Origin: Orthosia cruda
Taxonomy: Eukaryota; Arthropoda; Insecta; Lepidoptera; Noctuidae
NCBI GenBank assembly: GCA_964057195.1
Contig: OZ059825.1
Coordinates: 4,774,001-4,838,000, forward strand
Direction of reading: 5' to 3'
Length of the DNA stretch: 64,000 bases
The position numbers and the translations under genes are program-made. Below the pieces are notes generated by a model. It was given only the letters and a program-made list of their open reading frames with translations. It ran no database searches and was not told the DNA's origin. Positions 40,440-51,306 of the stretch are shown here, in pieces; positions within the stretch are counted from its first letter, which is position 1; every line of letters begins with the position of its first letter.

Positions 40440-40820
40440 TACCTTTGAACGAGCAATTCTTGTATATTTATGTATACTTACATACCTAGTATAAAACAAA
40501 GTCACTTTCCGCTGTTTTTCCAAATGTATACTTAGATCTTTAAAACTACGCAACGGATTTTGATGCGGTTTTTTTAATAGATATAATGATTCAAGAGGAA
40601 GCTTTATATGTATAATAGACACAGGCGAAGCCGCTGGCAGAAGCTAGTATTATATATAATCTGAATCTCGGAAACAGCTCCAACGATTTTCATAAAATTT
40701 TGTATTCAAGGGGTTTCGAGGGCGATAAATCAATTAGCGATATAGCTGGTTTCATTTTTAGAAAACGTCGTTTTCTCTATTTTCGCCCTAGCAGAGCTCG
40801 GTCGCCCAGGTACTAAATAA
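40440..40820 (-). repeat. CTGGGCGACCGAGC repeat interrupted by a Helitron-like element
   Basis: TACCTTTGAACGAGCAATTC at the left and CTAGCAGAGCTCGGTCGCCC at the right are the two ends of one copy of the 8385-8570 family. A Helitron-like insertion (about 40482-40650) splits it. Confidence 0.8.
40482..40650 (+). mobile_element. Helitron-like insertion
   Basis: AGTATAAAACAAAGTCACTT, AACTACGCAACGGATTTTGA, GAAGCCGCTGGCAGAAGCTA, GTAT. Same subfamily as 30517-30674. Confidence 0.8.
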
Positions 40821-40826
40821 TTAAAG

Positions 40827-41055
40827 ATCGAAGAATTGCCAAACTTAAGTGGCAGCACATTGCTCGTAGGACGAATGGCCGACGGGGCAGAAAAGTTCTG
40901 AAATATTGCGTTTGAAGTACTAGGTGGACCGATGACCTGGTGAAGTTTGCGGAGATCCGCTGGATGCGAGACGTACGGGACCGGTCAATGTGGTGACACT
41001 TTTGGTAGGCCTATGTCCAGCTGTGGACGTCTTTCGGCTGCAATGATGATGGTGA
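40827..41055 (+). pseudogene. RTE-type LINE C-terminal fragment
   Basis: CGAAGAATTGCCAAACTTAA, GTGGACCGATGACCTGGTGA, ATCCGCTGGATGCGAGACGT, ending CTTTCGGCTGCAATGATGAT. The translation shows RIAKLKW and RWTDDLVKFAEIRWMRDVRD in different frames. Dead. Confidence 0.8.
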
Positions 41056-41212
41056 TGAAAATTATAAATGCGAAAGTTTAAGTTAAGGCAGCACGGATTT
41101 GGATGACATTTTTCACAGAGATAGATTATAATTTAGCATATATGTTACTTTTCATCCCATGGGATAAAAAAAAAACTTTTCATTCGGGCGAAGCCGCTGG
41201 CAGAAGCTAGAA
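41056..41212 (+). mobile_element. Helitron-like element, short
   Basis: ATTATAAATGCGAAAGTTTA start, GGATTTGGATGACATTTTTC, ATTCGGGCGAAGCCGCTGGC, AGAAGCTAGAA end. It directly follows the RTE GAT-repeat tail. Confidence 0.7.
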
Positions 41213-41575
41213 TTTAAATACACAGTTTGGTAACAGCGATCAACGGAACAAAAGACACCTTAGAAATCGATATTTACTTTGGCTTAACCGAAATGAAGCC
41301 ACAAGAAGCCTCAAAAGCGTAAACAAGATATAATGAATGCCGGGAGTCGACTTCAAAGGCAAACGACAAAAGTTTGAACATTTAGTCAAAAACCGGCGGA
41401 CATTTAAGAGGACATCAAAGATAAAGATGAAAAGAGCGACAGAATATTTTAATGACTTTAAAATACTTGAAAGGAAGACAGTTCTTTCAGTTCAGTGAAT
41501 TAGGTACACAATATTCAAATCAGATCGAATCAGAACATTTTTTTGCGAGTTAACAATATTTTATTCTTAGCCGTG
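41213..41575. other. No recognisable feature
   Basis: Nothing I can name. Confidence 0.45.
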
Positions 41576-41762
41576 GGGTCTCATCCCATGCAATGAAACT
41601 GTCCCGACGCACTATACTGACTATACTGATTATTTGATTTATCTATCGCCGTGGAACGGAACCGAACGCGATCGATTTACAAAAAATAATCGGTATAATG
41701 AGATGAAAAACGCTAGTTACGTGGCACAGTATCTTTGTGGCATTTGTATGCTAGTATTATAT
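41576..41762 (+). mobile_element. MITE, CCCATACAAAGAAACCGTG family
   Basis: GGTCTCATCCCATGCAATGA, AACTGTCCCGACGC ... GTGGCACAGTATCTTTGTGG. Close to 24110-24336 but lacks about 45 bp of the centre and part of the right terminus. Confidence 0.8.
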
Positions 41763-42035
41763 TATCTCTAGTTGTACAGTTTTCCCCTTAGCTTAAGTAA
41801 ACAACAAGGCAATTAAATATTTGGGCATATAGGCAGAATAAATTGTAAAATGAAGGTGAGGGATTGTCTTGCTCCCTTCACCTACCAGGAAACAGAGAAC
41901 TTGTTGACAGACATCGCTCGGCAAATCCCGAATGAAATTACATTCTACAATACCTTACACATATCATATTCAGACGCCATTAAACACACACACACACACA
42001 GTACTACATTTCACAAACACATGAAATATTGCAGA

Positions 42036-42180
42036 GAACTCTTTTTAGCCGACTGCCGAAGGAGGGTAATGTATTTATCGGTCTATGTATGTTCCTATGT
42101 GGCGTTCTATAGATCAAACGCGTTGTCCGATTTTGATGATTCTTATGTCAATAGATTCGTCTTAACCCTGCGAGTATAAA
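42036..42180 (+). mobile_element. AACCGACTTCC-family 5' end, diverged
   Basis: TTTAGCCGACTGCCGAAGGA, GGGTAATGTATTTATCGGTC, CGCGTTGTCCGATTTTGATG. Precedes the large palindrome without a gap, so it may be part of one compound element. Confidence 0.55.
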
Positions 42181-42184
42181 ATTA

Positions 42185-42643
42185 CATTAAAATTGGCGGC
42201 TGTTGGGCGCCATATTGTGGTGCCCTAATTTTTTTCTACCTGTCCCACCGTGTGTAGTATCGAAATAAAGGGTTATAAGAGGCGCTTCCAAAAATTATAA
42301 CACTCAAATGTACCTAATTCGAAAAAAATATAACCTAAAAAATATTAAATAAAAAATAACAAAGTTCAAAAAACCCGACTGCTTGAAAAGCGAACTAAAA
42401 AGACGTAAACAAAAAAAAAACATGCTGTGCAGTCGGAGGATACATATTCACGAGCTGGCTGACCAAAACCAGATGTATCCTCCGACTGCACAGCATGTTT
42501 TTTTCTTGTTTACGTCTTTTTAGTTCGCTTTTCAAGCAGTCGGGTTTTTTGAACTTTTGTTTTGTTTTTATTTAATACTTTTTAGGTTATATTTTTTTTC
42601 GAATTAGGTAAATTTAAGTATTATATATTTTTGGAATCGCCTT
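42185..42643. mobile_element. Large palindrome (about 168-bp arms)
   Basis: 42279-42445 and 42473-42643 are near-perfect reverse complements with a loop of about 27 bases (CGAGCTGGCTGACCAAAACC inside). The innermost CATGCTGTGCAGTCGGAGGA is mirrored exactly; outer arms contain AAAAGACGTAAACAA and CTAATTCGAAAAAAA. The 42185-42278 lead (GGGCGCCATATTGTGG) matches 11116-11200. Confidence 0.95.
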
Positions 42644-44136
42644 AACATTATTTTTATTTATTAAACTTTACTGTTAGCTGCAATATAATATTATTTGTTA
42701 TTGTAATATTAACTCAAATAAATAAAAATAAAAAAACATAAATATAACAATTAATTTTATTTATGACCTAATTAATTTACTGATAAATTTAATTACGAAT
42801 AAATAATTTAAGTACATATTGTGACCAGCCAGGATGGAACCCTGACACCTGAGATACAGGACATGTCCCAGTTTGGGTGACATAAGTTTCTAGCTTTTTG
42901 CATGTACTAATGTAGCCTTATCATTGTACTTCTTCTTGTAAATCCTCTCATTGTGTATTAGACTTTGAATGAACAAATTATTACTATTATTCAAACCAAC
43001 TTCTTTCATTCTCAAAAGTTATAGTATCATTTAATACCAAAAGTTTTTCACTTCGCAAACATGCGTGGTTCCTGCAAAACGGTTCACGGGAATGAAATCG
43101 AAATAAAAAAGAAAAAAAAACACAAACCAAATCCTATGTTGCTAATAGACAATAACAGGAATGGTCTAAAAGCTGCGCTTTTGTACATTTTGGTAAAGAT
43201 AACAACAATAGTCATCAAATCTTCAACATCAACCACGTTTATTTATGTCAAACCAATTGTCAAAAGAAATGAAACCCGTCATCAAAACCATAAACAATGG
43301 AATATCTTTTCCATGACGTGCACCAACGCCCTCATTCTCCCCATCACCCTTCATTCCTATCACACTCTCATTGTGATCGCCATCTCCCTTGACTTACGCC
43401 TCGACATTGAAACGTCGATATAATCTGTGCTGGCCATGACAAGAGCTCGATAGAACTCCTCACTATTGTTTGTGCAGATTCAGCAGCATTGTGGTGGTAA
43501 CTGGCTGGTTATGGCAGACGTCAGATTAAGCTCATTTAACGGGGGAATTGGACTCATTCTGTCAGAAAGACCTGAGGAATAGAATTGGTTTGACGTGTTT
43601 GAATCTTTGTTTGCTCTTTTAATGTGACTACGAGGTTTGAACTTACGTAATTTGTCCCGTAGACCAAAGAACCCGTAAAAAATTTCAGAGTATAAAGTAG
43701 TCTATGGTACGTTCAGTAAAAATTACCCATTAAAATCAATCATACAATTTTACCGATTTATATTATTAGTTAAAATTGCATAATGCAAAACATGTTGTTT
43801 AAAATGCCCTGGAACAAACTTATACGGATACATTGCTTCTTGAATAAGGATACAAAGTTGCTAACTATACCGAAGACTCGACAATAATGTATATTATTAT
43901 TATCTATCCAATGCGACGACAATAAGGACATCGGTAATAACTTAACAAGATTTGTAGTTTAAACTTGAAACGATGCGGCTAAACTTTGGACCCTCTGTCA
44001 TGTATTTAGACCGCGACGATCTGGAACCAACGTTTTAGGTTTTAGCGAAAAGTTCTTCCAATTTCAGACCACTATTGCAAAGCGCGTGAAGCTCATTTAA
44101 GGGAAATAGCCAAACGAACAAAAAACTAATAAAAAA
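42644..44136. other. Mostly unrecognised
   Basis: 42650-42800 is AT-rich low complexity. A 120-residue frame (43061-43423) has no features of a known protein and I do not accept it. No repeat recognised. Confidence 0.4.
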
Positions 44137-44493
44137 ATCTTTGGGCGGAAATAAATACCATAAGAAGAAGGAAAATTGCAAAACGACCTCCATACAGGGA
44201 TAGATTAGTAATTCAACAAAGCAAATAATTTTATTTTGAAAATATACATTCAGTAGTTTTTTCATGATATTTAGACTCCCAAAGGTCTGTTCATAAAATT
44301 TCGCGCGCCCGTTTTCTTCCTAAATCATCATCCATTTCGCTATAAATTTGCAAAAGTGCTAATTCGTACGAGAACTAGCTTCATACTGCTCATCACAGCA
44401 TCAATCTCTTTCGCACGTGTTGTCGGATGAGACAGCATGCATTTTGACCCCGCGCACAAAATAGTTCGTGCCGTTGACTAGGGGAACCTAAAG
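44137..44493 (+). repeat. Unnamed dispersed repeat, copy 1
   Basis: CTTTGGGCGGAAATAAATAC, CAGTAGTTTTTTCATGATAT, CAAAGGTCTGTTCATAAAAT, GTTGTCGGATGAGACAGCAT, ACAAAATAGTTCGTGCCGTT. Collinear with 63301-63661 in the same orientation. Confidence 0.85.
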
Positions 44494-44997
44494 TATGAAT
44501 CCGAATTCACCGTTAATACCGCGACTCATAGCTCAAAAAATTACGCTCGTTTGGCCTCACTCTTAATTAAGGACAGGCAACAACGATGCGACTACAATTC
44601 TTCAAAGAAATAATTCCATCGCGATCGTCGTAATTCGCCGAAAAGTAAAAAAAAAGGTCGTCTATAAAAAAAAATCGAAGTGATTTTCTTTTTTTCTTTG
44701 CCTAGTTATTATTTATTAAATTTCCCCTCGCCGCCAACTATAACTTGGGTCGTTGCCTGTCGGACATATCGATACCTGTCAATGACAGCGCCGTCGGGGT
44801 TCGATGTTCGTTCTGTGAACTTGATGAAAACTCCGGAAATTGTTCTAGAACCACTAAATGGTCTGTCGGTTTTGCCTTGGGCATGTTTAGTGGTTAGAAT
44901 TTATCTTTTAATGGCCGGGAGAACATGGATGAAACTTTATAGGACATTCATACCTTCATAGAACGTGTGTGGTGTAAAAGTTGTAGTATTGAATTGC

Positions 44998-45225
44998 CAT
45001 TTCTTTGTAAAACTATACAATACTTTATGTCAGTGTTCTACATCTGACTGCGAATATGTACAATCTGTACATCATATCTTATGGGAGTGTATTCTTTGGC
45101 AGAACGAAAAATATTATGTTGGATAATGTACAGGCTACATCAGGAGTTGTTTACTATACGGACCTTGTAGAAACTAGAACAAATTGCCGTGCGTTCAAGC
45201 GTTTTTGCCATACCTATTATTGAAA
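44998..45225 (+). pseudogene. LINE C-terminal zinc-knuckle fragment (R1-like)
   Basis: The frame reads KLYNTLCQCSTSDCEYVQSV, HHILWECILWQNEKYY, then after a one-base shift LDNVQATSGVVYYTDLVETR and FKRFCHTYY-stop. C-x-C ... V-x-H-I-L-W-E-C is the CCHC zinc motif seen after the RT domain in R1-like LINEs, and the closing ...TNCRAFKRF resembles the end of such ORF2 proteins. Upstream sequence to 44680 is open in places but I cannot match it. Frameshifted, so non-functional. Confidence 0.5.
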
Positions 45226-45389
45226 ACAAATATAGCAGCTCACATTGTTAGGACCCATTAATATAAATGATAATTTTTATCCGTGGTGCTAGGCAACTGG
45301 GCTTATCCCAGTTGTAAACGATCTTTGTGTCTATTGGCCTTGTTTGTTCTGTCGCCTGCTTGTTATGGAGGGCATTGGAAATTTAGATT

Positions 45390-45600
45390 TTTCCTACCCC
45401 TCCGTTATTCTTTTCTGATTAATATCGTTGCGGAATCCAAGACAGTTAAATTCTTTCTCCGGGACTTCGTCGTGCTTCATTGCCTCGGCGCTTTTCTGGT
45501 GGTCGCCACTGTTGATTCTGGCTTTCAGGAGTTGCAGTGGTTTCGGAATGGTGCGGTGGGATTGTACGAGTATATAATAATTGCCGATCTTGTACTTTTC
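45390..45600 (-). mobile_element. LINE 3' UTR (minus)
   Basis: Homologous to 17215-17390 (GTTGCGGAATCCAAGACAGT, CTCCGGGACTTCGTCGTGCT, CTGGCTTTCAGGAGTTGCAG). Lies downstream, on the minus strand, of the C-terminal remnant 45601-45790. Confidence 0.65.
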
Positions 45601-45790
45601 CAGTCGATGGATAACCCTTTAAATATTTTGGCACCAGTAGGCGGCCACGCCAATCTCAGCATGACGTAGGCTGCTGCAAACACATTTTGGCGAAATGGGG
45701 TTTTATCGACCTCTTTGATACACAATGCGCGTGCGCTATCTCTATGCAAAATATGACATATGCTGTAGTGTCCCAAGTGTCCGTACACCT
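45601..45790 (-). pseudogene. LINE C-terminus (minus)
   Basis: Minus-strand reading ends HAEIGVAAYWCQNI-stop, equivalent to TAIGVATYWAQNL of the copy at 22810-23164. Upstream blocks are shifted. It shows where the ORF of this LINE ends and its 3' UTR (45390-45600) begins. Confidence 0.6.
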
Positions 45791-45876
45791 GGGGTTTAGA
45801 GGACCTAATGAACACCACTGAAGCCTTTTGTCGATGAAGAAGAAGTAACAAACAGAGGAAAATATTATATACTATT

Positions 45877-46262
45877 CTACCGACTTCAAAAAAAAGGATG
45901 TTATCAATTCGCTGTAGGAATTGCACAATATTCACATATGTTACTATATAAGCTTCTAAACACGTGCGACAAATTTCATAAGTGAATGTATGTATGTTTG
46001 TCCACGCCTATCTCCGCCACTGGTAATCGGATCGTGATCATTCTTTTTGTATTGGATTAGGTATGTCCCAACTTAGGTAACAGTTAACAAAATCGGTTCA
46101 TCAGTTTTCAAGATTGGAACATACAACCGATAAACAGCACGAATGTGTAAATTGAGTTTATTTTGTCAATCCTTTAGGTACCTTACTATAGAACTTGCTC
46201 ACTTTTTAGTGATGAAGTACATGTGGAAAACAACAAGTTTTGGCTTTGGAAGTCGGTTAATA
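45877..46262 (+). mobile_element. AACCGACTTCC-family relative
   Basis: ACCGACTTCAAAAAAAAGGA at the left and GGCTTTGGAAGTCGGTTAAT at the right form the terminal inverted repeat. The interior (GCCTATCTCCGCCACTGGTA, AAAATCGGTTCATCAGTTTT) differs from 27393-27790. Confidence 0.7.
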
Positions 46263-46778
46263 CTTTTTAAATACTACTTAAAAACAATGACTTGTTTAAA
46301 GTTAAAACCGAAAGCTCTTCTACGCCACGTCATAATAGAGATCTGAAGCGCCATTGTCTGCTAATTTAGTTTTCGTCATCGAGAGTCGAATGAAGTGGAC
46401 CTGAAGTGCCCAGGATAGGCACTTCAACAGCTTGAATCAATGGCCATTGAGGAGGTCACAGGTGACACTAACATGCCTATCTGTATTGAAGACATCTGGT
46501 CCTTGAAATACCTGTAGACTGCAAATAAGTATGTATACGTCGCAGGGAGATGATGAAAACGGCGATTTGATCTAATCCCTAAGGTAGATGATAAATTTAC
46601 TGCATATGTTAAAATATAAACTGACGAAAAGATTTCTCTAAAGAAAGTAAGTGATTTGATCAAATTACTTGAACTGTTTTAGTGAAAATATTAACACACA
46701 TAAAAATATTAACAGCTCGGATTTGTAAATAATACTCTACAAACTAAAATACACTACACCTGTAGCCATGTCGACAAT

Positions 46779-46886
46779 CTACAATCGATAACGCTGGTAC
46801 AAAACGAATCAATGTATGGGAATGACACATCTGAACGTTAAGTCACGTGGTCAGACCAAACAAATAGAAGGCGTTAACGATTGTAG
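46779..46886. mobile_element. 108-bp MITE
   Basis: CTACAATCGATAACGC mirrors GCGTTAACGATTGTAG, 16-bp ends with one mismatch. Interior includes GTCACGTGGTCAGACCAAAC. Confidence 0.75.
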
Positions 46887-48342
46887 AAAGATACAATAAG
46901 TTTGTAACTTAGCTAGGGGCGCAGTACTGTTCTTCTTTTTATCATATTTTTTATTTATTAAGTATAATATGCACAAACTAGATAGGAGATTTTTCCTTCC
47001 TATTTTTCTCCTGAAAAACCTGTGTGCTTTTTTTTGACAAGGAGCGTTAAGAATCTCAGTAAACTTGTTTTATTTCAGAAGTTTGTCTCTTTATTTCCCT
47101 TCTATAGTTTTTGCAAGAAGCACGATAATTTGTGCAATCTTACATAATATAATTTCTGTGAGACACATTATTTACTGAAAGGGTTGACAATAAGATCTAA
47201 GAGCAAGGTTATATTGAGGGTGCGTAAGAGATGTAATTTATAACAATTTTAAATTTTTATTTGATACAATTTTATATTATTATTTAATACAATTTCAATT
47301 TTTATTTAATTTAATTTTCAAATGTTAATTAGTACAATTATCAATTATTATTATTAAAACAAAATTGAAAAAAAAATTGTAATGATGATGATTATTTATA
47401 ATATTTTTTTTAATTATTGCTAATTTAAAAGTACGACTTATGATAAACTCATTGTAATTGTTTGCATGGAATGAAATAAAGCTTTTTATTTATTTTATTA
47501 TTTATTAAGGGACAGATGTTTATGGACTTGTATAGATCTGTCCCTTTTTCACAATCGAACCCACAGATATCAATCTAACTAGATGTCGCGATTGTATGTA
47601 CTTCGCGTGTCATAAAACGGACTAAAATTACGTCAACGATCGATAATCGGCACCGGAAATCTAGAAAAATGCCAAATTGAGCTGTAAAGAAGTTGGCCGA
47701 GGCATTGGAAATGTTTTCTTTCATTGGTAAGTAAATTTGTTTTTAAATTGTGTGTGAAAAAGTGGCACGCTTGGTTTTCGTACAGACTTGCGTTATCTAG
47801 TTAAATTTATGTCTGTGCTCGAACCATTATAGTTTTGACACGTCATGGTACGGGGGCAGTGGACTTACACAAAGTTACACTCTATCAGCGGGATAGTCTT
47901 TAGACTAATGATAGTGTAAAATGGATTGATTTTGCTGCCAAAATATCACCTGATCAATAATAAACTATTTCAACTTGTTACAACTTTTGTCTTTGATTTT
48001 CATCACACGTAGTTGGAATATTTTTTAGAAGGGCTACCTGACCTACAGTAATTTCAATCCAGGTAAAACTTTCCCAGCTAGCACTAATCTAAACGGGACG
48101 CGCTGCGCGTAGGAAATTGAACTGAAAAATTGCTTGAAAAAATGCACACGGCATTACCTCGAGTAGAGATGGAAAATGCTCGGTACGTGCTCTGTGTACG
48201 GCCACGGTGGAGGACGGTCTTGTTAGGTGAAAAATATATAGGGGCTTAGGAGTTTTGCACGTATTTGCAAAGCTAACCGAGTTTCAGAAAGATTGAGAGT
48301 AAGTACAGGCACAGACTGAAAAACTTAAGAAGTAAAATTGGT
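46887..48342. other. Mostly unrecognised
   Basis: 47240-47420 is AT-rich low complexity. AAGGGACAGAT/ATCTGTCCCTT forms a hairpin at 47513-47546. Nothing else I can name. Confidence 0.45.
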
Positions 48343-48725
48343 TTCATTCAAGTCAAATATATTTATTTCAACTAGGCCACTAAGCGACACTTCGTTAACA
48401 ATTAAAATTTACAATTAAAATAGTCACGTTTGTTATATGGGAGGCCCACTTTTGTATTTATTTTATTTTGTTTTTTATTTGTTGTTATAGCAGCAACAGA
48501 AATACATCATCTGTGAAAATTGCAGCTGCCTAGCTATCACGGCTCATGAGATACAGCCTGGTGACAGACGGACAGACAGACGCACCGCGGAGTCTTAGTA
48601 ATAGTGTCCCGTTTTTACCCTTTGGGTACGGAACCCTAAAAATTGATTCTACCGAGCATTCGGAAAAGTAGCTTGTTATGGAGAAGAACGCACAAGAAAC
48701 TCCAGTCTTACTATTTTGAAAACAA
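48343..48725 (-). repeat. LINE-tail-like repeat interrupted by a GGTTCCGTACC element
   Basis: The left part (TTCAAGTCAAATATATTTAT, CTAGGCCACTAAGCGACACT) and right part (TTGATTCTACCGAGCATTCG, AAGTAGCTTGTTATGGAGAA) together make one reverse copy of the 3505-3660 family. Confidence 0.8.
48421..48642 (+). mobile_element. GGTTCCGTACC element, 5'-truncated, inserted in a LINE tail
   Basis: Starts within the element at TCACGTTTGTTATATGGGAG and ends GGTACGGAACCCTAAAAA. AATTAAAAT just before and AAAATTGATTC just after suggest insertion at an A-rich AATTAAAATTGATTC site. Confidence 0.85.
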
Positions 48726-48848
48726 AAAAATCACTGGTAGAAAGTTAGGCAATCGCTGAGCATTAAGTTTATAATCCCGGGTAAAGCCACGGCTCCTGCG
48801 GTAAAGGTCAAGGAAGTGAAGCCAAGGTAAAAGGCTAGTAAGTAGTCC

Positions 48849-49116
48849 TAAAGCTGCGTCTACGCTAGTCGAGTCGAGCACGAGCCGAGCACAAACTCGA
48901 ACCGACAAAACACCGAAAAATTTAAAATGAACCACAAGAAATGTAACGATGTAATGTGTGTGTACTCGTATGTTAATGTGTGTTGTATTATAAATGTGGA
49001 CCGACTTACGAAGTAACTATTTAGTAATCTGTGCTTACGAGCCTCGAACGCCGCGGATAAAGACGCCGCGAACGGCTCCGCTCGTGCTCGGCTCGTCTAG
49101 CGTAGACGCAGCTTTA
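48849..49116. mobile_element. MITE with TAAAGCTGCGTCTACGCTAG ends
   Basis: About 40-bp terminal inverted repeats (TAAAGCTGCGTCTACGCTAG, then CGAGCACGAGC) bound 268 bp. GC-rich ends, AT-rich centre, no coding frame. Confidence 0.85.
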
Positions 49117-49657
49117 TATGGCGTCCCGGCCCGGGATCGCACGGGCATAGTTGTCGGCAAGTTACTTGGCAAGGTTTTGGCGCGACTTACCCCCACGGTA
49201 AGTTCGCGCATAGTGCCTAACTGACCAACCACCATATAGAGCGAACGGAACGAGAACGCGACGCGATTGGCCAGTCCATCTTTGTGTCAACTGACCAACC
49301 AATAGCGCGTTCGGAACAGTGCTAAACGTTCCCCGCGTCCCACTTGGTAATCAAAGAGACTTAAAAACGACTTCGCATGCGCATCTAACGACACTTGCGA
49401 AATTACGTGCGGACAACTATAGTAGAGCATTTATTATGCCTACATGTTTATGCAGGTGTGTGTGTTTGACCCGCGCTTGAATTTATTTTCGCATGCGTTA
49501 GTTTTTATTTTCCGATAAGTCCTAAGAAATTTGTTTAAATTATATGGTGTAAAGGATTATCATGATGTGCATGAAATTCTTAAATTAAGTTGGTAAGGAT
49601 TAATATTTTATCCGTCTAAATAGCTTTCCAATTACCGCCTTGTACGTGGCCATTTTT
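49117..49657. other. GC-richer unrecognised stretch
   Basis: CTGACCAACCA occurs at 49221 and 49289 with similar CG-rich neighbours (GAGCGAACGG, AGCGCGTTCGG), perhaps a decayed small repeat. Otherwise nothing. Confidence 0.4.
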
Positions 49658-50005
49658 AACCGACTTCCCAAAAAGGAGGAGGTTCTATGTTCGACTTCAT
49701 GTTTGTTTGTTAGTTTTTTTTTTTTTTTTGTTTGTTCACCGATTACTCCATCAATTGTGGACCGATTTTTAAAATTCTTTTTTTGTTTGAAAAAGTATGT
49801 TCCGAAATTGGTCCCATTTTAATTTGGTGAAGATCTGATGAAGAACTTCGGTGATATACAACAGAACTCTTCAATAAATAACGGCAAATCTCTCGGGATT
49901 GCTGCAATCGCATGTCTGTTTGTTCTTTATAACATAACATCACGCCAGTTCCAGCTTCTTCATGAAACACTTGGTGAAAACCGGATGAAAATCTGTTTAG
50001 CCGTT
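49658..50005 (+). mobile_element. AACCGACTTCC-family element, truncated
   Basis: TAACCGACTTCCCAAAAAGG to CATAACATCACGCCAGTTCC, then joins GAAAACCGGATGAAAATCTG ... AGACAGACAGACTCGG. Lacks the 3' half and hairpin. Confidence 0.85.
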
Positions 50006-50363
50006 TTAGAGTTTATCGCAAACAGACAGACAGACTCGGCGGCGGACTTTGTTTTATAATATTTGTAGTGATATAATGTAAGAGGTGGAAAGAAACTAAG
50101 GCATAAACACGAACAAGTATCAGTGGGTGCCGATGCTAAGGTGAATGAGATTTACGAAGTACGGCAGTTGTAAAAATATGTTACAGCTTTATTTATGAGG
50201 GTTAGATGGGCAGTAAAATTTGAAATACCGAAAGTATTTCTTGTACTCCAATACCTTCAGTATTCTATTTTACGAGCCTCGAAGCTAAGCACTAAGGAGG
50301 TCCACAAACTTTGTAGCTAGGTAATCTCACCATGATGTGTCAGCTCCATTATTTATTTAATTA
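50006..50363. other. No certain feature
   Basis: GGCGGCGGACTTTGTTTTAT near 50040 resembles a tail common in lepidopteran repeats. Otherwise nothing. Confidence 0.4.
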
Positions 50364-51306
50364 TGAGGAAATTCGGTTGCAGACATCCGACTGAATATCC
50401 TAAGTAAAATATTTATAATAATCATACTTCGAGGTTTGGCTCTCGCCTATTTCCGCCTCCAATATTGGACCAATTTAAAAGGTTTTCCATGAACTGAAAA
50501 TTAAAGATATATACTATGGCCCTATGTTTTTTAACCGACTTCCTAAAAAGGAGGAAGTTTCTCAATTCGACCGTATATATATATATCTTTTATGTGTGTT
50601 CGCGGATAACTTCGTCGTTTATGAACCGATTTTGATGAATATTTTTTTGTTGGAAAGGAGATATCCCAAGGGTGCTACCATGAAAAGGAAACCAGGATCT
50701 GATGATGTAATCCTGGAGAAATTGAGGGAACTCCTTAAATATTATAGGCATACATGTAGCGATTTTGGTATTTTCATCAATAATGCAATCAGAAAGTATC
50801 ATTTGGTGAAGTGGAACTGATGAAGAAGACCACAATGGCCACTGGAAACCCGAAATAAAACAATGTATCCTAGTCGTGTTTGGGCTTATTTGAATTGTCA
50901 AGTCGTACTTTGGCTATAAATGATTTTCATATTAATTGGAGGTACCTACCAAAACTAAAAAGAGAAAAATAAAAACTTTTTAACAAAAAATCAAACCGAC
51001 TTCCAAAACAAAACACTTCAAAGTGAAAAATAACTTTCTTTTCCAAAGTCGATGTCGAATAACGGAAAACAATGGGTACAAAAGACACCGACTTCGGAAA
51101 AGAAAGTTATTTTTCACTTTGAAGTGTTTTGTTTTGGAAGTCGGTTTGATTTTTTGTTAAAAAGTTTTTTCAATTTATGGAATATCTTTTAAATTGTTCC
51201 AATATCGGAGCAGGAAATAGGCGAGAGCCAAACCTCGAAATAAGACTTTTTACTTATATATTTTATATGGATATTCAGTCGGATGTCTTCGACCGTATTT
51301 CCTCTC
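50364..51306. mobile_element. Inverted pair of AAGAGGAAAT MITEs around a hairpin element
   Basis: 50364-50500 (ATCCGACTGAATATCC, GGTTTGGCTCTCGCCTATTT, TTTAAAAGGTTTTCCAT) and 51177-51306 are reverse complements over about 130 bp. Between them lies an AACCGACTTCC element with its hairpin. The outer arms each match 6299-6402. Confidence 0.8.
50529..51169 (+). mobile_element. AACCGACTTCC-family element with terminal hairpin
   Basis: Starts TTAACCGACTTCCTAAAAAG, GAGGAAGTTTCTC; contains CGCGGATAACTTCGTCG and AACCGATTTTGATGAATA; ends in the hairpin 50971-51169 (AACCGACTTCCAAAACAAAA mirrored by TTTTGTTTTGGAAGTCGGTT, arms about 85 bp, loop about 27). Shows that the 5' AACCGACTTCC end and the hairpin belong to one element. 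Confidence 0.85.

Noticed and set aside
43061..43423. 120-residue plus-strand frame
   Set aside because: Low-complexity start (KKKKKHK), no family motif, no supporting splice or repeat evidence.
44680..44961. 93-residue plus-strand frame upstream of an R1-like LINE end
   Set aside because: Not alignable by eye to LINE proteins in any frame; kept out of the LINE call.
45283..45669. 128-residue plus-strand frame
   Set aside because: Antisense to a LINE 3' UTR and C-terminus that recur at 17215 and 22810.
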